The translations under genes and the position numbers were made by a program. Of a stretch of DNA of 64,000 nt, positions 15,840 to 24,135 are shown piece by piece. Within the stretch, counting starts at the first letter, position 1, and the number at the start of each line of letters is the position of its first letter. Origin of the DNA: DGNJ01 sp002388905 (lineage in GTDB: Bacteria > Pseudomonadota > Gammaproteobacteria > Pseudomonadales > Porticoccaceae). The stretch covers positions 248,001 to 312,000 of the forward strand of contig DAITSJ010000001.1 of NCBI GenBank assembly GCA_036843405.1. The letters are read 5' to 3'. The notes beneath the pieces are model-generated. The model had not been told where the DNA came from, made no database searches, and saw nothing but the letters and a program-made list of their open reading frames with translations.

Positions 15840-18511
15840 TCGTCCCCCGGAGGCTGGTCTAGCCCCGCTTCCAGGGCCTCCACCTCCGCCACCAGGGTTT
15901 CCATGGAGGCGGCGATGATTTCCTCGTCCGACTTCTTCGCCGCCGTATGTAACCCCCGGACCGCCCGTTCCAGGCCCGGTGCCTTGAAGACACCGGCCAC
16001 GCCCAGCAACTGATGCAGGGCCTCCCGCAACAGGTCGTTGTCTCCACGATCCAGGGCCCGCCGGGCTTCCCGGGTCAGTTTTACCACCTCCCCGACGAAG
16101 GCTTCGCGCGGCAGTCTTGTCCTGGCTGCCGGCCTTGGGCCTTCTCCTGGTTCCAGGGTCTTGTGGGCGTGGCGAAGGATCAGTTTGTATAACCTGTCTT
16201 CCTCGATGGGCTTGAAGACAAGCTCATCGGCGCCCGCTTCGAACAGCGCCGTTTCTTCCTGCTGGAGGATGTCGGCGGTGAGCATGACAATGGGGGTTTT
16301 CCGGTTCACGCCTTCCTGCCGGAGTCCGCGGATGGCCTCCAGGCCGCTGACCTCGGGCATATGGACGTCCAGGAGGATCAGGTCGAAGTGCTGGCGCTGG
16401 CCGAGGGAGACAGCTTCCCGGCCGTTCTGTGTCAGGGTGCACCGACAGCCACAGCGCTCGAGGTAGGTGGTGAGCAGCAGGCGCATGAACTCGTTGTCCT
16501 CCGCCACCAGGATTCGGGCGTCCAGATCACGGGGGGTGCCGGCATTGGCATCGCCGCCCTCGCCCCGTTCTCCGCTGAGGACACCCGCCAGTTCCCCGAT
16601 GGTGGGCGGCTTGTCGATAACCAGGGTGTCGTGGGGGTCGGCACCCTCGTAGTCCGCGTGACCGTGAAAATCCTGAAGCGGGGCGATCATGACAATGGGG
16701 CTACCCGGGAAGAGCCGTCTCAGGTATTGCAGGGTCAGGCGAATCCCCTCCTCGTTTTCCTCGACGTGGGGAGAATAAAAGACGATTTCCGGTAAAGCCG
16801 TCTCGCTGGAAAATTCCACCTCGGCGCGATTTTCGCAGGAGTCCACCTCCTCCACGAAGCGCGCCAGCAGGTGTTCCAGGGCCTGCCGGCTGCGGGGGTG
16901 GGCATCGTAGAGAAGAACTCGCCGATAGACGGCTCCCGGGTATCGGGGTTGGTCCGTGCTCTGGGCCAGGGGGATCGTCACGGAAAATATCGAGCCCCGC
17001 CCGGCGGTGCTTTCGATATCCACCGATCCGCCCATCAGGGAAACCAGGTTCTTGACGATGGAGAGGCCAAGGCCGGAGCCGCCGAACTGTCGCGAGACGG
17101 AAGTATCGGCCTGGGCGAAAGCCTCGAAGATCTGCTGGCGGTGTTTCTCGGGGATGCCGATACCGGTATCGATCACGTCGATGGTGAGAACCGGATTGTT
17201 GCCGCTTCCCACCTGGCGGATTTGCACGGTGATATCGCCCTTGTGGGTGAATTTGATAGCGTTGGCGACCAGATTGTAGACAATCTGGCGTATTCGCATG
17301 CTGTCCCCCACCAGCCCCAGGGGCACGTCCGGCGCGATGTCGAGAATCAGTTCCAGCCCCTTGCCCTGGGCGGTGGGTGCCATCAACGACAGTGGTGTTT
17401 CAAGGCACTCTGCAAGGTTGAAGGGCGCGTTCTCAATGGTGATTCCGTGGGACTGAAAGCGGGTGATGTCGAGAATGTCGTCAATCAACTGCAACAGTTG
17501 CAGGGATGCCTGGTGGATAATCAGGCAGTAGCGCTTTTCAGCGGCGGTCAGGTTCTTCGTGTTGCCCAGCAGGTTGACGAATCCCTGTATCGCGGTGACG
17601 GGCGTGCGTAACTCATGGCTCATCTGGGCCAGGAAATCCCCCTTGGCTTTGCTGCCGGCTTCCGCCTCCCGGCGGGCGACCTCCAGTTCCCGGTTCTTGC
17701 GGCGCAGGTCTTCCAGGGTCCACTGCAGCCGTTCGGTGGCTACCCGGATCTTGCCTTCCAGATCCTCGCGGCCTTCGGCGACGGAGCTTGCCAGGTGATT
17801 GATGCCGTTGGCGAGGGTGGCCAGTTCGTCGTCCGTGGAAGGCCGGGCCCGGGCTTCGAGGTCTCCCTCTTCCAGGCGCTTGACCGTCCGTGTCAGGTGC
17901 TTGATGGGAGAAAGCAGGGATGTGCTCAGGTAATAGGTGAACAGTGCCGCCCCCATAAAGACGAAGAAGCTGATCACCAGGTGCGTGACCAGGGTATTTT
18001 GCAACCGCTGTTGGAGAAGCCTCTTGTCCACGGCGACGATAACCCAGCCCAGCAGCGTTTTTTCCGCGGCTGCGGGCGGGTCTTCAAAATCCGTGACATC
18101 GGCGCCGGTGAGGTAAACGGCCTGTTCGACGAACAGGTAGTCATTATTTTGCGTGGGGTAATGACCGCGCTTCATGTCCGCATCGGAAATCAGTTCAGGC
18201 AGGTTACCGGCTACCAGGGGGCGGCGTTCGGGATCAAGGAAGCCGACACCGTAAATGGTGGGAATGCTGCTCGTTGAGGTGGCCAGGGACTGGAGCAGGT
18301 CCATGCGTCCGGCGTAAAGAGCGAAGTCGGCGATATTGGCCAGGTAATTGGCGGTCTGGTGACCGACTTCCTGGAGAGTATAGGCCATTTCTGCCCGCCG
18401 GCTGGCAACGGTCTGCCAGGTGAGCAAAATCGTGATCAGTATCAGGGGCAGCAGGCCCAGGATAAACAGGCGGTTATTGATGGAACGCGTGAAGAAAGTG
18501 GGCGATTTCAT
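15836..18511 (-). CDS. Hybrid sensor histidine kinase (HAMP-HisKA-HATPase-pseudoREC-REC-HPt)
   Basis: An inner-membrane kinase of 891 residues. It has a membrane helix near 10-33, a periplasmic part to about 165, a second helix to about 190, HAMP, and then a DHp domain with SHELRTPVTA (phospho-His near 297). The ATPase domain carries NLVANAIKF, DTGIGIP and GGSGLGLSIV. About residues 530-660 look like a degenerate receiver. A canonical receiver follows (LVAEDNEF, LILLDVHMPEVSG with the phospho-Asp), and the HPt domain has LREALHQLLGVAG. It overlaps the upstream binding-protein gene by 4 bases, implying translational coupling and that the binding protein feeds the signal. Confidence 0.92.
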   Translation of the reverse strand: MKSPTFFTRSINNRLFILGLLPLILITILLTWQTVASRRAEMAYTLQEVGHQTANYLANIADFALYAGRMDLLQSLATSTSSIPTIYGVGFLDPERRPLVAGNLPELISDADMKRGHYPTQNNDYLFVEQAVYLTGADVTDFEDPPAAAEKTLLGWVIVAVDKRLLQQRLQNTLVTHLVISFFVFMGAALFTYYLSTSLLSPIKHLTRTVKRLEEGDLEARARPSTDDELATLANGINHLASSVAEGREDLEGKIRVATERLQWTLEDLRRKNRELEVARREAEAGSKAKGDFLAQMSHELRTPVTAIQGFVNLLGNTKNLTAAEKRYCLIIHQASLQLLQLIDDILDITRFQSHGITIENAPFNLAECLETPLSLMAPTAQGKGLELILDIAPDVPLGLVGDSMRIRQIVYNLVANAIKFTHKGDITVQIRQVGSGNNPVLTIDVIDTGIGIPEKHRQQIFEAFAQADTSVSRQFGGSGLGLSIVKNLVSLMGGSVDIESTAGRGSIFSVTIPLAQSTDQPRYPGAVYRRVLLYDAHPRSRQALEHLLARFVEEVDSCENRAEVEFSSETALPEIVFYSPHVEENEEGIRLTLQYLRRLFPGSPIVMIAPLQDFHGHADYEGADPHDTLVIDKPPTIGELAGVLSGERGEGGDANAGTPRDLDARILVAEDNEFMRLLLTTYLERCGCRCTLTQNGREAVSLGQRQHFDLILLDVHMPEVSGLEAIRGLRQEGVNRKTPIVMLTADILQQEETALFEAGADELVFKPIEEDRLYKLILRHAHKTLEPGEGPRPAARTRLPREAFVGEVVKLTREARRALDRGDNDLLREALHQLLGVAGVFKAPGLERAVRGLHTAAKKSDEEIIAASMETLVAEVEALEAGLDQPPGDD

Positions 18512-19500
18512 GGCTCGGCCGCCTCCTCCAGCTTTTCAATGGCCAGGCGCAAGGTTTCCGGCGTGGGCAGCTCCATATCCAGTGCTCGGGCCACGGCCGG
18601 ATTGATTTCAATGGAAAAATAGGCCGGGTCGAACGACCGCCAGTGGAAGTCGGCCGGCGAGCGAAGATAGGACTCGGCCAGTTCCGCACCCTGTCGGCCA
18701 ATATCTGCCGCCGAGGAATACAGGGAGGCCAGGGCGCCCGCCCGGGTGTAGGATTCGGAGAAACCGATAACCGGAATTTTGTTGCGGAAACTCAGGTAGA
18801 GTATCCACTTGGCAACATTGCGGTTGAAGAAAGCCCGATCCGGCAGCGCCAGGAAGAGGTCGCTGTTTTCGATGACCGGGGTCAGCCTGGCTACGGGATT
18901 GTCCTGGTGAGTGAGGTCGGCGGCGATCAACTGGTAATGGGTGCCCGCCATGGCGTCGCGCAAAGGCCTTTTGTAGGCCTGGGAAACGGGACCGAATACG
19001 GTACCGATGCGCCTGGCCTCGGGCTTGATAAGGGACGCCAGGTAAAAGAGTCGTCGGGGCGGGTTGTCCAGAAAAACCACCGCCCGGCGTCCATCGGCTC
19101 CAGCCTCCTCACTGAGGTTCCGCCAGGCGGACCGGGTCAGGAACAGGCTTAACAAGGGCTTTCCGGGATGCTCGGTGATGGCCCGCCGGGTGGCCTTGGT
19201 GCCCACCGCAATGATTAGTGTATCGCCATTGAGGGCGATCGGGGGGGTCCCCATCAACGTGCCGATGGCAACGCTGCCTTCAGCATGTTGTTGCTTCAGG
19301 GTATCCGCGATGGTGCGGGCGACCAGGGAATAGTGGCTGGAGACATCAGAAAGCAGGATGTAGACGTTCCTGTCCGGCTCGGGTTGTGCCAGCGGCGGGG
19401 CGCCCAGTAGCAGTGCCGCCAGTGTCGCACCAAGCCACATAATCAAGGGCTTACGCCCGGCGTGGGGGCAATGATGAGCTTTCCGTGCCTGAAACTTCAT
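18508..19500 (-). CDS. ABC-type substrate-binding (ABC_sub_bind) periplasmic protein, probable sensor partner
   Basis: A protein of 330 residues with an N-terminal hydrophobic export segment (LGATLAALLLGAPPLA). The rest resembles the ABC_sub_bind/YtfQ-like periplasmic family: two-lobed, with VGTKATRRAI, FGPVSQAYKR, IPVIGFSESYTRAGALAS and an AELAESYL tail. No permease or ATPase gene is nearby. It sits between a TonB-dependent receptor and a hybrid kinase, overlapping the latter by 4 bases, so a role as periplasmic ligand sensor for the kinase is more likely than transport. The ligand is unknown. Confidence 0.8.
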   Translation of the reverse strand: MKFQARKAHHCPHAGRKPLIMWLGATLAALLLGAPPLAQPEPDRNVYILLSDVSSHYSLVARTIADTLKQQHAEGSVAIGTLMGTPPIALNGDTLIIAVGTKATRRAITEHPGKPLLSLFLTRSAWRNLSEEAGADGRRAVVFLDNPPRRLFYLASLIKPEARRIGTVFGPVSQAYKRPLRDAMAGTHYQLIAADLTHQDNPVARLTPVIENSDLFLALPDRAFFNRNVAKWILYLSFRNKIPVIGFSESYTRAGALASLYSSAADIGRQGAELAESYLRSPADFHWRSFDPAYFSIEINPAVARALDMELPTPETLRLAIEKLEEAAEP

Positions 19501-19538
19501 TGTTTTCGATCAATAGTCCATTATGCTGCCGGTATTCA

Positions 19539-21674
19539 TCAGGGCAGGTTGACCCTGGCTTCCAGAAACAACCGGGTTTCAAAGCGGTTGTTGATATTGA
19601 ATTCCGGGTAATCGCCGCCCAGATTCTGCGCCACCACGCGCAGATGTCCCCGACTACTGCCCAGAGAGAAACGGTAAGTGACCTGGGCGTCGACACGCGT
19701 GAAATCGTCGATGGTGTTGCCGTCTTCCCAGCGAACCTCCGACTGGTGGTAACTGAATACCGAAGCCGACCATGCGGGGGTGAAGGAGTGGCCGATAAGC
19801 AGCCCGCCGCTGTGGCGCACCATGCGCCGGTCTATGGTCCGGTAGTGTACCGGCATACGGTTGCGCAACAACCGGCTATCCGCCTCGGTGTTACTATAGT
19901 GCAAACGGATTAAAGTGCGTTGCCAGGGGCGGTAGCTGAGTTCGAATTCGGCGCCCTGGAGAGTCCAGGAGCCGACGTTTTCGTAGGTTTTCACTTCGTC
20001 GTCGAAATACAGGGTGGGTGGCGAGGTGGGCATTTCCACCTCGTCGATAACGTCTTCGATCTCCTCGCGGAATATGCGCACGTCCAGCTTGATTGCCGGA
20101 TCGTTCCAATGGAGCAGGTAGCCCACTTCGTAGCTGTCTATCGTCTCCTCTTTCAGATCCGGGTCCGAAACCCGGAAAATGTTATAGATGAGGTCCCCGA
20201 TTTCCTCGGTGGTGCGCTCGTTGGCCTCCTGGAGAGACGGCACCCGGTGGCCCCGGGCGATGCCGATGCGAAGGGTGTTGTGGTCGTCAAGGCGGAGATT
20301 GGCGCCGAACCGGGGGGAGGCGAAGCTGCCCACAAAGGTATCCTCGACCATGGCACCGACATTGACGGTCAGCCGGGGCAAAGCCTGCCATTCGGTGTGG
20401 CCAAAAAGGCGCAGGTAATGTTCTGTCGCTTCCTGGTCCGTGCTCTGGGGGTGGGCGTATTCCAGCTTGTCCCACCGGGAGCCGATCCCCCAAACGCCCT
20501 GAATCGTCCGGCCGGGCCTGACTTGGTGGCTGATCTCGATATCGTAGCGCTCGGATTGCAGGGTTCCGAAGCCGGAAATGAGCTGGTTGCTGATGTTGTC
20601 GAGAAGGGTTGCCGAAGTACCGCTGTCCAGGCCGCTGCGGGCGGCGAAATCCGCCACCAGTGCCGGAGGGACCGGGTCCAGGGCGGCAATCTGCTGGGCC
20701 GTTGTCGCATCGATACCAATAAACTGGTAGACCGGCCCGAGCGGAACGCGATTCCGGGCCCGCAGGCGGCTATGATAGGCCTGGACCCGGAGGGCGTCTT
20801 CGCCGGCCAGATCCCGGGACCAGTTCAGGGATTGGAACTGATAGTCGAACCGCGACTGGCTGAACTCGTCCGGCCGGTCCCCGTCACCCCAGCCCAGGCG
20901 CTGATAGGCATAGCCCAGGGACAGGTCAAGCGTGTCGGAAAGAGTGGGGGTCACGATACTGCGAAAGTTGGCATGATAACTCTCCACACCGTCTTCCATG
21001 GGGCCCTCCCCGTCCACTGCGGGAAAGCCGCTGTTGTGGTCGTAGCCCAGTGACAGCCGGTAGTGGGTGGTGCCCAGTTTGCCGCCGTAGCTGAGTGTGC
21101 CGTCGCGCGTACTCAGGTCGCCCATGGTCGCCTGGGCAGTCAGGCCCTGGTACTCGAACGGTTTGCGGGTGACGATATTGACCGCGCCCAGAAAGGCGTT
21201 GGAGCCCTGGGCAGGCGCGTTGGAGCCGCGCACCACCTCGATGTAGTCGATATCCGCCAGGTCGATGCCCAGAGTTCCCCAGTGGACGCTGGCAAACAGG
21301 GATTCATACACGGAGCGACCGTCGATGGTTACCTCCAACTGGTTGGGAAACTCCCGGCCGATGCCGTGGTAACTGACGCCGTAGCGGTTGTTGTTGATGT
21401 AATAGGAGCGCATGCCCGGCACCAGGCGGAAGATATCGGCGAATGTCCGTGCCCCGGAAAGTTCGATCAGTTCCCGGTCGATAACCGTGACACTCGCCGG
21501 CGCCGCTTCGAGTTGCTGTTCGAACCGGGAAACGGCGCTGACAACAGGGAGTTCCTGGAGCAGGTCTGTCTCGGTGGAATAGGGTTTCCCGCTCTGGGCC
21601 AGGCCGCTATCAGTAGCCAGTAGAAGCCAGATGGCACAAAGCGCGATGTCTGGATGGAGTCTTTTGCCACGCAT
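19539..21674 (-). CDS. TonB-dependent outer membrane receptor
   Basis: A protein of 711 residues with a signal peptide ending near SGLAQS. The plug domain covers about 45-165 (VVSAVSRFEQQLEAAPASVTVI, IDGRSVY, IDYIEVVRGSNAPAQGSNA, GAVNIVTRKP), followed by a beta-barrel ending in FETRLFLEARVNLP, with the terminal aromatic/hydrophobic pattern of outer membrane proteins. It is most like the colicin/vitamin-type receptors. ATG 21674 is preferred, with AGGGAC upstream. It is the first gene of a minus-strand trio with the binding protein (38-base gap) and the hybrid kinase, suggesting ligand uptake coupled to sensing. Confidence 0.9.
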   Translation of the reverse strand: MRGKRLHPDIALCAIWLLLATDSGLAQSGKPYSTETDLLQELPVVSAVSRFEQQLEAAPASVTVIDRELIELSGARTFADIFRLVPGMRSYYINNNRYGVSYHGIGREFPNQLEVTIDGRSVYESLFASVHWGTLGIDLADIDYIEVVRGSNAPAQGSNAFLGAVNIVTRKPFEYQGLTAQATMGDLSTRDGTLSYGGKLGTTHYRLSLGYDHNSGFPAVDGEGPMEDGVESYHANFRSIVTPTLSDTLDLSLGYAYQRLGWGDGDRPDEFSQSRFDYQFQSLNWSRDLAGEDALRVQAYHSRLRARNRVPLGPVYQFIGIDATTAQQIAALDPVPPALVADFAARSGLDSGTSATLLDNISNQLISGFGTLQSERYDIEISHQVRPGRTIQGVWGIGSRWDKLEYAHPQSTDQEATEHYLRLFGHTEWQALPRLTVNVGAMVEDTFVGSFASPRFGANLRLDDHNTLRIGIARGHRVPSLQEANERTTEEIGDLIYNIFRVSDPDLKEETIDSYEVGYLLHWNDPAIKLDVRIFREEIEDVIDEVEMPTSPPTLYFDDEVKTYENVGSWTLQGAEFELSYRPWQRTLIRLHYSNTEADSRLLRNRMPVHYRTIDRRMVRHSGGLLIGHSFTPAWSASVFSYHQSEVRWEDGNTIDDFTRVDAQVTYRFSLGSSRGHLRVVAQNLGGDYPEFNINNRFETRLFLEARVNLP

Positions 21675-21900
21675 TGGTGTCCCTTTATTATGCTTTGCGA
21701 GAGCGGTCAGTTTAACGACTGACAAGCGAAAAAACATGACGGGACTCCGCTTTTACCGTTCCGGATCTGCCGGTTGATCGAGATTGCACTATCGTCGCCG
21801 GCCTGTCATTTTCCAAAAGACAAGCCCACCAATAATGCCGATGAACGTCGAAAGCGGTTATCATGCCCCGCTCACTCCGGATTCTGGCAAGGTGGCGCTA

Positions 21901-22536
21901 ATGAGCCTTGAGCAGCAGCGCAGGGAATACCGTTACGGTCGCTTGACACGGGAATCTCTCGACGATTCCCCGTTCGAGCAGTTCGATCGCTGGTTGCGGC
22001 AGGCCATTGATGGGCCCATTACCGACCCCACCGCCATGAGTCTGGCCACCGTGGACCGGGCGGGCCGTCCCTGGCAGCGCATCGTGCTGCTCAAGCACGC
22101 CGATTCCCGGGGGTTTGTTTTTTATACCAACCTGGGCAGTCGCAAGGCCGAGGATATCGCCCACAACCCGGAAGTGAGTCTCCACTTTCCGTGGCTGGCA
22201 ATGGATCGTCAGGTGGTCATCGGCGGTCGCGCCGAGCGCTTGGGCTTCCGGGAAGTGGTCAGCTATTTCGCCAGCCGGCCCCGGGAAAGCCAGCTGGCCG
22301 CCTGGGCATCCCGCCAGAGTCGACGGATCGGTTCGCGCCAGGCCCTGGAAGCACAATTCACGGCCATGAAGGAAAAGTTCGGTCGCGGCGAGGTGCCGCT
22401 GCCGGATTTCTGGGGCGGTTACCGGGTGGTGCCCCGGGAGTTTGAATTCTGGCAGGGGGGCGAGCGGCGCCTCCACGACCGCTTCCAGTATCTGCGGGCT
22501 GACGACCAGTGGCAGATTGCACGGCTGGCCCCCTGA
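21901..22536 (+). CDS. pdxH: Pyridoxamine/pyridoxine 5'-phosphate oxidase
   Basis: An FMN enzyme that makes pyridoxal 5'-phosphate, 211 residues, matching the family's usual 210-220. Typical segments are LRREY-like QQRREYRYG at the N-terminus, QRIVLLKHADSRGFVFYTN, SRKAEDIAHNP, SRPRESQLAAWASRQS and the C-terminal EFWQGGERRLHDRFQY…W.I.RLAP. ATG 21901 fits the E. coli start; ATG 21835 and 21841 would add a non-conserved leader. It is divergent from the TonB receptor and is followed by a small membrane protein gene. Confidence 0.95.
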   Translation: MSLEQQRREYRYGRLTRESLDDSPFEQFDRWLRQAIDGPITDPTAMSLATVDRAGRPWQRIVLLKHADSRGFVFYTNLGSRKAEDIAHNPEVSLHFPWLAMDRQVVIGGRAERLGFREVVSYFASRPRESQLAAWASRQSRRIGSRQALEAQFTAMKEKFGRGEVPLPDFWGGYRVVPREFEFWQGGERRLHDRFQYLRADDQWQIARLAP

Positions 22537-22556
22537 ACGGCGAGGATGTGTCGAAC

Positions 22557-22952
22557 ATGATTTCAAAATGGATGAAAGTTTTTGCCGCCGGAGCCCTGGC
22601 CGGGCTGGCCAACAGCCTGGTGGTCTGGCTGTTCGGCCAGTACGGGATCAGCCAGGCCCTCGGGGTGGCGATTTCGCCAGCGCTGAGCCCCTCCTGGCTC
22701 TATCCCCGCATCGTCTGGGGCGGCCTGTGGGGCTTCCTCTTCCTGATACCGGTGCTTAACAGCCGGCCCTGGTCCAAGGGACTGCTCTTGAGTCTGTTCC
22801 CGACACTGGGACAACTCCTTGTCGTTTTCCCCTACCAGACCGGCCACGGTGTCGGCGGTCTGCAACTTGGGCTGCTGACCCCGGTCCTGGTTGTTTTCTT
22901 CAATGCCGTCTGGGGTGTGACGGCGGCCCTGGCGCTGCGCCTGGCCCGGTAA
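22557..22952 (+). CDS. Small integral membrane protein
   Basis: A protein of 131 residues with about four hydrophobic helices (VFAAGALAGLANSLVVWLFG, RIVWGGLWGFLFLIPVL, GLLLSLFPTLGQLLVVFPY and LLTPVLVVFFNAVWGVTAAL). The family is not recognised. It starts 20 bases after pdxH, with GAGGA upstream, so it is probably co-transcribed. The start at ATG 22557 precedes the basic segment SKWMK. Confidence 0.75.
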   Translation: MISKWMKVFAAGALAGLANSLVVWLFGQYGISQALGVAISPALSPSWLYPRIVWGGLWGFLFLIPVLNSRPWSKGLLLSLFPTLGQLLVVFPYQTGHGVGGLQLGLLTPVLVVFFNAVWGVTAALALRLAR

Positions 22953-22967
22953 CTCAGCCGGTGCCGA

Positions 22968-23966
22968 TCAGCCCGCGCTGAAAAGCTTGGCCCGCACGGT
23001 TTCCCGGTACTTGCCGGGGGTGGTCTGGAAATGTCGCTGGAAAAGCCGGGTGAAGTAGGCGATATCCTGGTAGCCGCTCAAAGCCGCCACTTCCTGAATG
23101 CTCAGGTTGGTTTTCTGGAGCAGGTCCCGGGCGTTCTTGAGACGCAGTTCCTGCAGGTAGGCGATGGGTGTGGTGCCCAGCGCGGCCTTGAAACGGCGGC
23201 CTAGGGTGCGCACGCTCATGTCGAACTGCCGGGCCAGTTGGGGAATCGACACCTTGCGGGCGAAATTATCCTGCAACCAGATTTGAGCCTGGAGTATATC
23301 CTCGTCGGGATGGAACTCCACCTGCTCGGCAAAGTAGCGGCCGGGTTCGAACGTGCCCCGGATTTCGTGGAAAAAATTTCTTTCGACATTGTTGGCGACC
23401 GGCCGGCCGAACCATCGGTAGATAATGTGAACCATCAGTTCCGCCAATGTATTGACGCTGGCGGCGCAGTAGAGGCTGCCTGCCTGGGTAATGAAGTATT
23501 GCCGTTTCAGGTCGACAAGGGGGTAATCCTTCTGGAACTGGTCGAAATAGTGCCAGTGGGTGGTGGCGGGCTTGCCGTCCAGCAGGCCGGCGGCGGCGGG
23601 AAAGCAGACGCCGGTCCCCACGGCGGTGATGATGGCGCCGCCGCGATGCTGCCGGCGCAGCCAGTCGCGGTGGTCGGGGTTGCGGCGGATCGCCCGGCGG
23701 GGATTGCGCCACTGGCCCGGTACGTGCACCAGGTCCAGCTGCGGCGCTGTTTCCATGGCGGTCGAGGGTGTCAGTCTGAAACCGGAGGCGGAATCGACGG
23801 GCGTGGCTCCCCGGCTCAGGGTCATGATATCGAGGGCCGGCGCCTCTGCCCGGAGTCCCTGTGCAGTCGCTTCCGCCGTGCGCAGCATCTCGATGGGCAG
23901 GGTGGCGCTTGTTGAAAGCAGGTTGTCGCAAAGCAGGATGCCCACCCGCTTGATAGAGGTGTTCAT
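22968..23966 (-). CDS. GlxA-family AraC-type transcriptional regulator
   Basis: A protein of 332 residues. The N-terminal DJ-1/PfpI-like domain (about 5-190) contains ITAVGTGVCFPAAAGLLDG at the nucleophile-elbow position and THWHYFDQF. The C-terminal AraC domain (about 225-325) has two helix-turn-helix motifs, VSIPQLARQFDMSVRTLGRRF and LSIQEVAALSGYQDIAYFTR. This architecture defines GlxA-type regulators. It is divergent from fabY, with about 170 bases between them, so it may control fabY or itself from that region. The ligand is unknown. Confidence 0.92.
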   Translation of the reverse strand: MNTSIKRVGILLCDNLLSTSATLPIEMLRTAEATAQGLRAEAPALDIMTLSRGATPVDSASGFRLTPSTAMETAPQLDLVHVPGQWRNPRRAIRRNPDHRDWLRRQHRGGAIITAVGTGVCFPAAAGLLDGKPATTHWHYFDQFQKDYPLVDLKRQYFITQAGSLYCAASVNTLAELMVHIIYRWFGRPVANNVERNFFHEIRGTFEPGRYFAEQVEFHPDEDILQAQIWLQDNFARKVSIPQLARQFDMSVRTLGRRFKAALGTTPIAYLQELRLKNARDLLQKTNLSIQEVAALSGYQDIAYFTRLFQRHFQTTPGKYRETVRAKLFSAG

Positions 23967-24135
23967 GGGTCGCTGCCCTGATTTGGTGCCGGATAGGCGG
24001 GTATCAAGAAGCCATCCGCTTCAGCATCCCGGCAGGTGGCCGAATAATTAAAATATATGGCTGAATTGCCAATTATGCAACCCCCGCCTCTCCCATAGAC
24101 TGGCTCGTCATGGACAAACCATAAGGGACGGGAGC

